Shown piece after piece: positions 1 to 10,612 of a stretch of 64,000 nt of DNA (position 1 is the stretch's first letter; each line of letters starts with the position of its first letter). The notes beneath the pieces were generated by a model that worked only from the letters and a program-made list of their open reading frames with translations, was not told the DNA's origin and searched no databases. The DNA is from Glandiceps talaboti. Taxonomy: Eukaryota > Hemichordata > Enteropneusta > Spengelidae. The position numbers were made by a program, and so were the translations under genes. The DNA lies in NCBI RefSeq assembly GCF_964340395.1, contig NC_135560.1:22723175-22787174 (forward strand). Direction: 5' to 3'.

Positions 1-1205
1 AATGTAACACACTTCAATGAGTTTAGTTGTGATAGGATAGAATGATATCAAAATTTCAGTTCATAATGTAACACACACTTCAATGAGTTTAGCTGTGATA
101 TGATAGAATGATATCAAAATTTCAGTTCATAATGTAACACACACTTCAATGAGTTTAGTTGTGATAGGATAGAATGATATCAAAATTTCAGTTCATAATG
201 TAACACACACTTCAATGAGTTTAGCTGTGATAGGATAGAATGATATCAAAATTTCAGTTCATAATGTAACACACTTCAATGAGTTTAGTTGTGATAGGAT
301 AGAATGATATCAAAATTTCAGTTCATAATGTAACACACACTTCAATGAGTTTAGCTGTGATATGATAGAATGATATCAATATTTCAGTTCATAATGTAAC
401 ACACACTTCAATGAGTTTAGCTGTGATAGGATAGAATGATATCAAAATTTCAGTTCATAATGTAACACACACTTCAATGAGTTTAGTTGTGATAGGATAG
501 AATGATATCAATATTTCAGTTCATCATGTAACACACACTTCAATGAGTTTAGCTGTGATAGGATAGAATGATATCAAAATTTCAGTTCATAATGTAACAC
601 ACTTCAATGAGTTTAGTTGTGATAGGATAGAATGATATCAAAATTTCAGTTCATAATGTAACACGTACTTCAATGAGTTTAGTTGTGATAGGATAGAATG
701 ATATCAATATTTCAGTTCATAATGTAACACGTACTTCAATGAGTTTAGCTGTGATATGATAGAATGATATCAATATTTCAGTTCATAATGTAACACACAC
801 TTCAATGAGTTTAGCTGTGATAGGATAGAATGATATCAAAATTTCAGTTCATAATGTAACACACTTCAATGAGTTTAGCTGTGATAGGATAGAATGATAT
901 CAATATTTCAGTTCATAATGTAACACGTACTTCAATGAGTTTAGTTGTGATAGGATAGAATGATATCAAAATTTCAGTTCATTATGTAACTCATACTTCA
1001 ATGAGTTTAGTTGTGATAGGATAGAATGATATCAAAATTTCAGTTCATAATGTAACACGTACTTCAATGAGTTTAGTTGTGATAGGATAGAATGATATCA
1101 AAATTTCAGTTCATAATGTAACACATACTTCAATGAGTTTAGTTGTGATAGGATACAATGATATCAATATTTCAGGTCATTATGTAACACATACTTCAAT
1201 GAATT
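1..1205. repeat. Tandem satellite, 64/66-bp unit
   Basis: About 18 head-to-tail copies of a unit that opens with AATGTAACACACACTTCAAT and ends with TTTCAGTTCAT. Successive starts at 1, 65, 131, 197, 263 and 327 give periods of 64 or 66; the difference is one AC dinucleotide in the ACAC run. Variants at a few fixed positions (TTTAGTTG/TTTAGCTG, ATAGGATAG/ATATGATAG, ATCAAAAT/ATCAATAT, ACACAC/ACACGTAC) recur in different copies, as expected from unequal exchange or gene conversion. The array runs off the left edge, so its full length is unknown. No reading frame of interest is seen in it. Confidence 0.97.
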
Positions 1206-1352
1206 AAAAGTAAAAAATAGTGAATATATATATCTTTTTGTCCATCTACAGTGAAAGTATATTTTTTTGTCCATCTTGCACCAGGGTTCATTGAAAGAAC
1301 ATTGCTATGCACTAAAATATTATTCTATATGTAAAAGATAAATGAAATCAAA

Positions 1353-2177
1353 CTAGCGTAAACGACATTCATACAATTGTTTATAACTTGGCATGCAATC
1401 CTGAATTGCAAGTTGAACCTCTTCAGGATAGACTGTGACATCAATATCATCTCCATTAGAAGGACTAGATGGGTGAAGGCCATCCCGTGACAAAAGTGTC
1501 CCATGCCATAATTCCACAGGACCAAATCTGGTCAATTCCTCCATGAACTTCTGTGAAATTTCTGGTTTCCAAGTGAGCATGCATTTGTTATAGGGGATAC
1601 CGACTGCTTGGCAGTATTTCTGCATCATCATAGCCGGATTACGCTGTAAATCATCAGCATCCACTATGATGGGTTCACATTCTATTTTCTCCTTCACAAG
1701 GTAGTTATACAAAGTTAATATTTCCTGTATTCCGATCTCATCTGCTCTGAATTCAGTACTGTATGGTAACCCCATCTCCTTGGCTCTTGCAGTAGCCCTA
1801 AAATAAGAAATTATAACCTTTGCCGGATGACGTATCAGGAATGAATGACGGAATCCTTCAGGAATTTTATCGAGGTGACCATTGACCATGTTTAAAGCCA
1901 TATCTTTTATGAATAAATTACTTCTGTCAATTCTGAAATCTTCTAATTTTGTTTTCACTTGCTTGTATGAAAGTCCTCGCTTAGGTGGGGCTGCAGTTAA
2001 GCCACCAAACCTCTCCTCAATGAGTCCAAAATATGCAGCTTCAGTCAAAGGCTCGTGGAAACCTTCTACATCAGGCAAATTTCGCATACATCTTTCAAAA
2101 GCAGTGCTTAAACTTCTATAAGTTGACCATAGGACGACTTTTGCATGTGAAGACCTGGTACTTGTTTCTATCTCCAT
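1353..2177 (-). CDS. P-loop sulfotransferase-family protein, single exon
   Basis: A 274-residue intact reading frame in one exon. Residues 14-31 hold a sulfotransferase-type nucleotide loop (VVLWSTYRSLSTAFERCM), which would bind the 5'-phosphosulfate of PAPS. Residues 114-127 hold the second family signature, LIRHPAKVIISYFR, matching the RxPxxxxxSxxR pattern of the 3'-phosphate site. HEPLTEAAYF (41-50) fits the segment after the loop. The length suits a soluble sulfotransferase fold, with no signal peptide or membrane segment, so a cytosolic enzyme is likely. It resembles the invertebrate and plant proteins often labelled 'branched-chain aminotransferase-like', which are really sulfotransferase-fold P-loop proteins; that assignment is from memory. 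The substrate is unknown. The ATG at 2177 is the first in frame. A TATATAA-like stretch on the same strand at about 2303-2312 could be a core promoter. It sits between two tandem arrays. Confidence 0.85.
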   Translation of the reverse strand: MEIETSTRSSHAKVVLWSTYRSLSTAFERCMRNLPDVEGFHEPLTEAAYFGLIEERFGGLTAAPPKRGLSYKQVKTKLEDFRIDRSNLFIKDMALNMVNGHLDKIPEGFRHSFLIRHPAKVIISYFRATARAKEMGLPYSTEFRADEIGIQEILTLYNYLVKEKIECEPIIVDADDLQRNPAMMMQKYCQAVGIPYNKCMLTWKPEISQKFMEELTRFGPVELWHGTLLSRDGLHPSSPSNGDDIDVTVYPEEVQLAIQDCMPSYKQLYECRLR

Positions 2178-2465
2178 TGGTTATGATTACAAATTACGTT
2201 TAAAGATGTTGTTACAATCCCTAAGGGGAGGCAGGCTTTTAACTGAAATATAAATGAAAGTACACATGCAAACATTAACTTCAGTTTAATACCTTTGTAA
2301 ATGTTATATAAAAACTTCAACATATTAAGTTTTGTAGTAAATTTACTTCCTCAGTAAAGATGAAAGACTTGAGAGCTAGCCACATACAGAAGTGTGGTGC
2401 AGTGTGGCGGCACCCATGCAGTTAAATTAATTCAAACAAAAAAATAATTCCCAGAGGTATTACTA

Positions 2466-3056
2466 AAGGTTACAGTGTACATACCATGTGTACAAGGTTA
2501 CAGTGCCCTGTGTACATACCATGTGTACAAAGTTACAGTGCCATGTGTACAAGGTTACAGTGTACATACCATGTGTAAAAAAGGTTAAAGTGTACATACC
2601 ATGTGTGCAAGGTTACAGTTTACATACCATGTGTACAAGGTTACAGTTTACATACCATGTGTACAAGGTTACAGTTTACATACCATGTGTACAAGGTTAC
2701 AGTTTACATACCATGTGTAAAAGGTTACAGTGTATATACCATGTGTACAAGGTTACAGTGTACATACCATGTGTACAAGGCTACAATGTACATGCCATGT
2801 GTACAAGGCTACAGTGTACATACCATATGTACAAGGTTACAGTGTACATACCATATGTACAAGGTTACAGTGTACATACCATGTTTACAAGGTTACAGTG
2901 TACATACCATGTGTACTGGGTTACAGTGTACATACCATGTGTACAAGGCTACAGTTTACATACCATGTGTACAAGGTTACAGTGTACATACCATGTGTAC
3001 AAGGTTACAGTGTACATACCATGTATACAAGGTTACAGTGTACATACCATGTGTAC
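2466..3056. repeat. 28-bp minisatellite open in three frames
   Basis: About 21 copies of a 28-bp unit built from AAGGTTACAG, TGTACATACC and ATGTGTAC. As 28 is not a multiple of 3, three units (84 bp) encode 28 residues and the same peptide appears in all three forward frames. None of the frames has a stop, so overlapping frames of 150-190 codons appear here. They are a by-product of the repeat and not evidence for a gene: there is no domain and no splice context. Each unit contains the imperfect dyad GTACATACCATGTGTAC. Confidence 0.95.
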
Positions 3057-3601
3057 CTAGTAGATGAACCTTGCGTGGTAATTTTACTTCAGTTGGGAAT
3101 AATTTGTGTAGTATTAGCTACGTGTTATCAGTGTTTCTGTGGATTATTTGTAATCATCAAGACTCAATTTGTTTTTTTAGACAGCCTGGAACTTGCAGCT
3201 AGTGGGTAGAAATTTCATATTAAGGAGCTCGTCTTCCAACAGTGTGGGAATAAGTTGGAATAATATGTAAATGATGTAGAATACTAGTATACAATAAAAT
3301 GAGATATAGTTTGGACTCTTTTTTGAGAGATCGAGAATGTGTGACTTGACTAGCTAGATGCATGAAACGTATGTGTACAAATGATGATGCAAGTGAAAAA
3401 TGGGTTTACTTAGCTATTTATAGAACATTGACAATATTTGATTCTCACAGTTATACACACGATTCATAGTTGTATGAAAGGGATGAAAGGGATGAAACTT
3501 CCTATGCAAACCCAAATAAATCATAAACAACAAAATCAATCCCAAATACACATCTTATGATTGAATTTGAAAACAAAATTTAGTAATTACCTCACAAATA
3601 T
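3057..3601. other. Spacer with no recognised gene
   Basis: AT-rich sequence between the 28-bp array and the 2.3-kb duplication. I see no exon with a recognisable protein, no RNA gene and no clear mobile element. Confidence 0.6.
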
Positions 3602-5911
3602 TATTGACAACACCAAAGAAAAGTCGCAACTTAAAAGAGGTACGCTCAAAAGTCTACAAAATTTCTACCAATTTCACTAACATACAGGCAGATCTAGAGG
3701 ACAAGCTCTTGACAACATCCGGGTCTTATTATACAGTGCTCAGTGCATCAAAGACGCCCGTGCACGGCTACAGGACTCGTGTATTTGAGTTATAATTCCT
3801 TTTATGCATGTGTGTAGCTGTGTAAAAATCAACTCATTTGAACAATAGTACAAATGTGCTACCGTGCTAGTAACCATAGTGATTTGATTTCAAGATTTGC
3901 CATGGTGTATGTCCAACCATGGAAGTATAACCCACGTGGGTTAACTTCCATGGTCCAACAGAGTGAACAGTTCAGTAGTGAGCACGAAATGTAGTAACCT
4001 ATTTGACCTACAGCGGAGTGCACTAGTGGTGCCGATCAGCAAGTGTATGGTGGACCATAGGAGGGTCTATGGGTAGACCACTGTAAGTTAGTGTTTAGTT
4101 TCGACACAAAAATAAGTATTCATAAAAGACGTTCATGAATTAATATTCTACATTGTAGACAGTGTATTGACACACGTAAACTTAATCGCAATCACAGGTC
4201 TGGTATAGCCTGACGAGACATATGAATATTGGGGTTAACAGAGTGTCGAACTCTTCGTAATTACGCGATTTATGTCGTAAAATCGGTATCACGTATTATC
4301 ATTTATACAGATAAGTTTATCTGAAATATACTATTTATTCTAGCTGGATCGGTGTAATTACTTATTCTGAATTATTTTATGATAAGGAAGAACAACAAAA
4401 CGTAGAACATCGGATGTCATCCGGCAAATCTAATTTAAAATCAACATCAGACAGCGGCATGAAGTTTTATACACAGGGTTCGAACACACCCATGATATAT
4501 ATTCATATATATTAGCGAGTCAATAAATAAATTTCGTATTCAGAAAACACATGAACGCATTTCTACTAGTAGTTGAATATTCGATGCCGTTTGTGTATTT
4601 TGACACATCTACCCATCAAGTCGCAACTGACGTGCAAAAATACATGTCGAAATAGTTTATAATGATTTGTATGACTTTTCTATTTCAGCATACCTTGAAT
4701 AAAAAATATCTTAACACTTACTGTATATACAATACAAAATGTGTAACGACCCGATCATACACAGCATTTCACGTTCATTTGACATTTCTAAGGGGAAAAT
4801 GAATGTTCGATGTTCAAGGAACGGATAAAAAAAATGGTTACCTACCATGCAACGATATTGATGTATATTCATTGAACTGTTTGACCCAACATATACTAAA
4901 ATATAATATAATGGCGTGGTATACAGATTATCATATCCGCTCATTACTATTAATGTTATTCTTAAGAAATATATTCACGTTTTATTGTTTAAATTTGCAA
5001 CGCTGCCCTTTGTATCTAAACTTGTCAAGTTGGTTTTGTTAAAGTGTTGGGTTAAAGACAATAGAAACCATTAAGTCCTGGATGGATTTAGATAAAAGAT
5101 ATTTTAATTTCAACCTAAACTTGGCAAACGTGGTAATATGACCATAGGTATGCCGTTCTGTTTGAAACAAATGAAAGTAATCTGGTTTACAAAGGGGTAA
5201 CAGTGATTGGACAAGGTGTTTCATCTTATACAAAATTTAGTCCGTTTTTTGTGCCGTTCATGATACTGTTTATTAATCTTTCCATGTCAACCTACGTACT
5301 TCGAGAAAGGCATGCACCATGTACATGAACAATAACAATAAATATATTCAACTTTGGTCAAGCAACACTAGTGATCAGAGTATTCACACACATTTATGAA
5401 TTTGGAAAAAAGGTTATTTTGAATTAGACGCAGTAACACATGATGCACAGATCGTGAACTCTCCATGAAATGTGATATCCATGATTCCGTTATTTAGTTT
5501 AGTTTACGATGTATGCAGTAGAAATCATCGATGTGAATTTAAAAGTGACATTTCTGTCAAACATAGGACGGGTATAAAAATGATATATTTAATCGTATCA
5601 TCCCAAAACTCCCGAGTAGTAATTTAGTACTAGGACTCGCAATTAGTAGGACCCGTTGCGTGTACGTTTCACACGATTTTGAACAAGGTAATTTTCTAGC
5701 TGAAGATATCGGGTTTTGAATGTGGCCTTGCTACATTGTGGTAAGAGATTTGCGCACTGGGCAAGGGGATACTTCGACATTCATATAGTACCACTTTGTT
5801 TCGTGATTTTTACTAATCATGGCTTGTAAAGATTTGGTTGAGATGCTATCCAAAGGTAAACACAGTTTAGCCCGAAATGCCACACGTTTGCCCATCAGTG
5901 ACACTTTTAAT
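3602..5911. repeat. 2.3-kb direct tandem duplication, copy A
   Basis: Copy A of a segment repeated immediately downstream with an offset of about 2309 bp. The copies begin with TATTGACAACACCAAAG (3602 and 5911) and end with GTGACACTTTTAAT. The junction at 5911 shows only about 1 bp of shared sequence. Identity is visibly very high, with scattered substitutions and a few short indels: copy A has 18 bp near 5060-5077 and 4 bp near 5627 that copy B lacks. Short conserved frames exist on both strands, such as a 60-residue minus-strand frame ending at 5731 and a plus-strand frame ending in ARLQDSCI in copy B. Copy A has lost one base in the latter, at about 3749. I recognise none of them, and at this identity conservation is not evidence of coding. 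Confidence 0.93.
3917..3953. repeat. 37-bp near-perfect palindrome centred on CACGTG
   Basis: Arms of 18 and 19 bases pair apart from one extra A. The left arm is CCATGGAAGT-A-TAACCCAC and the right arm GTGGGTTAACTTCCATGG. The centre is CCCACGTGGG, an E-box core. The same palindrome is kept unchanged in copy B at 6227-6263. It could be a cruciform or hairpin former, a dyad-symmetric protein site or the relic of a foldback element. Confidence 0.9.
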
Positions 5912-8372
5912 ATTGACAACACCAAAGAAAAGTCGCAACTTAAATAAGGTACGCTCAAAAGTCTACAAAATTTCTGCCAATGTCACTAACATACAGGCAG
6001 ATCTAGAGGACAAGCTCTTGACAACATCCGGGTCTTATTATACAGTGCTCAGTGCATACAAAGACACCCGTGCACGGCTACAGGACTCGTGTATTTGAGT
6101 TATAATTCCTTTTATGCATGTGTGTAACTGTGTAAAAATCAACTTATTTGAACAATAGTACAAATGTGCTACCTTGCTAGTAACCATAATGATTTGATTT
6201 CAAGATTTGCCATGGTGTATGTCCAACCATGGAAGTATAACCCACGTGGGTTAACTTCCATGGTCCAACAGAGTGAACAGTTCAGTAGTGAGCACGAAAT
6301 GTAGTGACCTATTTGACCTACAGCGGAGTGCACTAGTGGTGCCGATCACCAAGTGTATGTTGGACCATAGGAGGGTCTATGGGTAGACCACTGCAAGTTA
6401 GTGTTTAGTTTCGACACAAAAATAAGTATTCATAAAAGACGTTCAGGAATTAATATTCTACATTGTAGACGGTGTATTGACACATGTAAACTTAATCGCA
6501 AGCACAGGCCTGGTATAGCCTGACGAGACATATGAATATTGGGGTTAACAGAGTGTCGAACTCTTCGTAATTACGCGATTTATGTCGTAAAATCGGTATC
6601 ACGTATTATTATTTATACAGATAGGTTTATCTGAAATATACTATTTATTCTAGCTGGATCGGTGTAATTACTTATTCTGAAATATTTTATGATAAGTATG
6701 AACTACAAAACGTAGAACATCGGATGTCATCCGGCAAATCTAATTTAAAATCAACATCAGACAACGGCATGAAGTTTTATACACAGGGTTCGAACACACC
6801 CATGATATATATTCATATATATTAGCGAGTCAATAAATAAATTTCGTATTCAGAAAACACATGAACGCATTTCTACTAGTAGTTGAATATTCGATGCCGT
6901 TTGTGTATTTTGACACATCTACCCATCAAGTCGCAACTGACGTGCAAAAATACATGTCGAAATAGTTTATAATGATTTGTATGACTTTTCTATTTCAGCA
7001 TACCTTAAATAAAACATATCTTAACACTTACTGTATATACAATACAAAATGTGTAACGACCCGATCATACACAGCATTTCACGTTCATTTGACATTTCTA
7101 AGGGGAAAATGAATGTTCGATGTTCAAGGAACGGATAAAAAAAATGGTTACCTACCATGCAACGATATTGATGTATATTCATTGAACTGTTTAACCCAAC
7201 ATATACTAAAATATAATATAATGGCGTGGTATACAGATTATCATATCCGCTCATTACTATTAATGTTATTCTTAAGAAATACATTCACGTTTTATTGTTT
7301 AAATTTGCAACGCTGCCCTTTGTATCTAAACTTGTCAAGTTGGTTTTGTTAAAGTGTTGGGTTAAAGACCTGGATGGATTTAGATAAAAGATATTTTAAT
7401 TTCAACTTAAACTAGGTAAACGTGGTAATATGACCATAGGTATGCCGTTCTGTTTGAAACAAATGAAAGTAATCTGGTTTACAAAGGGGTAACAGTGATT
7501 GGACAAGGTGTTTCATCTTATACAAAATTTAGTCCGTTTTTTGTGCCGTTCATGATACTGTTTATTAATCTTTCCATGTCAACCTACGTACTTCGAGAAA
7601 GGCATGCACCATGTACATGAACAATAACAATAAATATATTCAACTTTGGTCAAGCAACACTAGTGATCAGAGTATTCACACACATTTATGAATTTGGAAA
7701 AAGGTTATTTTGAATTAGACGCAGTAACACATGTAGTCTTGCTGCTAGACGTTCGGGCTTTCTTTCGATGCTATAACTATAAGCGAACGAAGTTCGCATG
7801 TGAGGGCCTGCCCGAACATATGTTCCATCCTCGATAGCGTTGTTCGGCGATGTGTCGTATTTTATCGGAAGAACATCCGAGGGCTAGCTGATAGACTATA
7901 ACACATGATGCACAGGTCGTGAACTCTCCATGAAATGTGATATCCATGATTCCGTTATTTAGTTTAGTTTACGATGTTTGCAGTAGAAATCATCGATGTG
8001 AATTTAAAAGTGACATTTCTGTCAAACATAGGACGGGTATAAAAATGATATATTTGATCGTATCATCCCAAAACTCCCGAGTAGTAATTACTAGGACTCG
8101 CAATTAGTAGGAGCCGTTGCGTATACGTTTCACACGATTTTGAACAACGTAATTTTCTAGCTGAAGATATCGCGTTTTGAATGTGGCCTTGCTACATTGC
8201 GGTAAGAGATTTGCGCACTGGGCAAGGGGATACTTCGACATTCATATAGTACCACTTTGTTTCGTGATTTTTACTAATCATGGCTTGTAAAGATTTGGTT
8301 GAGATGCTATCCAAAGGTAAACACAGTTTAGCCCACAATGCCACACGTTTGCCCATCAGTGACACTTTTAAT
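5912..8372. repeat. 2.3-kb direct tandem duplication, copy B (with insertion)
   Basis: Second copy of the segment at 3602-5911. Its length of 2461 bp equals 2309 plus a 174-bp insertion (165-bp element and 9-bp duplicated target), minus deletions of 18 bp and 4 bp. It ends at GTGACACTTTTAAT before the unrelated CGCCCTTTTG. The palindrome of copy A is preserved at 6227-6263. No recognisable protein is encoded. Confidence 0.93.
7734..7898. mobile_element. 165-bp nonautonomous inverted-repeat element (MITE), copy 1
   Basis: Present in duplication copy B and absent from the matching place in copy A, so its limits are exact. It is flanked by the 9-bp direct repeat TAACACATG (7725-7733 and 7899-7907), present once in copy A. 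The termini are TAGTCTTGCTGCTAG and, on the opposite strand, TAGTCTATCAGCTAG. Inner segments also pair (TTCTTTCGAT with ATCGGAAGAA), so most of the element folds back. A central GCGAACGAAGTTCGC is itself palindromic. There is no coding capacity. A 9-bp target duplication is typical of Mutator-like elements, but the superfamily is not proven. A relative lies at 40370-40524. Confidence 0.93.
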
Positions 8373-9181
8373 CGCCCTTTTGTTGTGTTCAACTAAATGA
8401 CTTCACCCGCGACAACACAGTAGTGATAATCTCATGAATATTCCAAGGGCGGGCACGGGCGGTTTTGGACAACCGCGGGCAACACAGATGATTACCGTCA
8501 ACTTGAATAAGATCACCTCCCTTAACATAAATGAACTCCTTACAGTACAGAACTTATATCCACTGTTATATGACTGCTGTCGTGTTCACATACCTTAAAA
8601 GTCATGTGACATAAGCTTCATACAGATTCAGTTCCTCAAACGTGACTGTCATAGAACAGGTGATGTACAGGTAATTGTATGTAAAACCACCATTGAGTCA
8701 GAGATGGTGTGATCGTGGTGTCAATTTTCAATTCCATAGACATTTGATCTGGTAGCTAGATCATAAACAGTCATTCTCACTCTCAGCCGTTCTTATTATC
8801 ATTTTTATTAGTATTTTATTGGTATTATTAGACCCGAGTTGTATGACCCTCAATAGAATGAATTTTTAATTATGTGGAATAGGGTGCTAATTTCCGTTTG
8901 TTCGCAAGACATAGGTCATATTCATATTATAATCATCGGAGACATTGCTTAAGTGATTTGGAATATTGGAGTAATTTAAACTTATGATTTTTTTCCATCA
9001 TTGTTTGCTATTTATTCAAAATAGATACAAAAATAATGTACCATCTTGTGAGAAGACCAGTAGCTCGAACAAATTGATCCTTTTGACCAATAGTGGTTTT
9101 CTCAGATTTTCACACACTGCGAGAAACTGCAGTGTCTGCTTGAAACTTACAAAAACAACAAACATTATGTTAAAAAATGTA

Positions 9182-9233
<52 letters not shown>

Positions 9234-9641
9234 AAAAAAAGAAAAAAAAAAGAATTGCTTAAAATAATGAACGCTGGTGATTAATTTCCACTTTGTACAA
9301 AAATGATGTAATTTATCCAAGCGATCTAATAACTCATTTTTAGTGTCTGACAACAATGAGGATCATAAGCATGTAAACGACAATTCGGGGACACAGTTGT
9401 AAGTTTCACAGGGCTATTGTTCACATAAAAAATGTATTGAATAAAGTTGACTAAAGTTGCAGCCTTGTTTAACACCCAACAAACGACAGAAAGTAAATGA
9501 ACTGTAACAATGTCTGCTGATGTATACTCAAATGCAGAATAAATATACTTTTCAACTACAACTGACTAATTAAGTACAAAAATATTATTAGAAGTTCATC
9601 TTATGGCCTTTAAATTGTACTTTCTTCTCTCTTTATTATAG
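8373..9641. other. Spacer upstream of the GTPBP3 exons
   Basis: I looked here for exons encoding the N-terminal folate-binding and helical domain of MnmE/GTPBP3 (for example the family stretch around GEFTKRAF and HAETEAQ) and found none. The stretch holds an (AAAG)n microsatellite at about 9179-9253 and otherwise plain AT-rich DNA. Confidence 0.55.
9179..9253. repeat. (AAAG)n microsatellite
   Basis: About 13 GAAA/AAAG units followed by an A-rich run with scattered G, fully purine on the plus strand. It is a polypurine-polypyrimidine tract. Confidence 0.97.
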
Positions 9642-10108
9642 CTGAAAGGACTGTTGCAACTTTGACAGAAGAAATTAAAATCCATCTTGCAGACAATAAG
9701 AGAGGACAAAGATTGAGAAGTGGTGTGCATGTCACTATAGCAGGTCCCCCAAATGCTGGAAAAAGCAGTCTTCTCAATGCAATATGTAAGTTCTTGTGGT
9801 GGTGGGGGAGGGGGATGGGGGGCTACAGCCTTCAAAGATAATCACTCATGTAGGTCACTATTTCACACAAAAACACACACAAATGTTTTAAAAAAATTAG
9901 CCAAAGAAAGAGTGAAAAATCTCGTCAGAGACTTGAGCAAGTCACAATGGATCTATACACCATTAGTCAGTCAGTCAGTCAACCAGCCAGCCAGCCTGCC
10001 TGCCTGCCTGTCAGTCAGCCAGCCAGCCAGCCAGCCTGCCTGCCTGCCTGCCTGCCAGTCAGCCTGCCTGCCAGCCAGCCAGCCAGCCTGCCTGCCTGCC
10101 TGTCTGCC

Positions 10109-10163
<55 letters not shown>

Positions 10164-10559
10164 GCATGTATTCATCCAACCGTATGTCTGTCTCTTTCTC
10201 CCACCCCTCTCCACCACCCTCTCCCCCACCCCCTCTCACTGACTTGATACTGACTATCAATAACTTCCCTGTCTTACCATTAGGTCAGAGACCAGCTGCT
10301 ATAGTGTCATCCATTGCTGGTACTACCAGAGATGTGGTAGAAACTGCTGTCAACATAGGGGGGTTTCCTGTACTTTTAAGTGATACTGCTGGACTTAGAG
10401 ATACTCAGGATGTTGTGGAACAAGAAGGTGTCAGAAGGGCAGTACAAAGGTACTTCTGATAATATATATACTGTATATATATCTAACCTGTATTAGACGT
10501 TTCATCATATTTATGTGAAGTGTATGTCTTTACCAATCGTTTCATCATATTTATGTGAA

Positions 10560-10612
<53 letters not shown>

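Noticed and set aside
2488-3209. Three overlapping frames of 154-190 codons on the plus strand
   Set aside because: They are generated by the 28-bp minisatellite, which has no stop in any forward frame; no domain and no splice context.
4480-4505. tRNA T-loop-like GGTTCGAAC in the duplicated segment
   Set aside because: Flanking bases do not form the 5-bp T stem and no acceptor or anticodon arm is found.
4711-7352. 77-87-codon minus-strand frames and 79-codon plus-strand frames repeated in both copies of the 2.3-kb duplication
   Set aside because: The copies are so similar that conservation carries no coding signal; no recognisable motif.
5731-8392. Conserved minus-strand frame of about 60 residues (ending near 5731 and 8192) at the edge of each duplicate
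   Set aside because: Tempting because changes are few, but identity is equally high outside the frame and no protein family is recognised.
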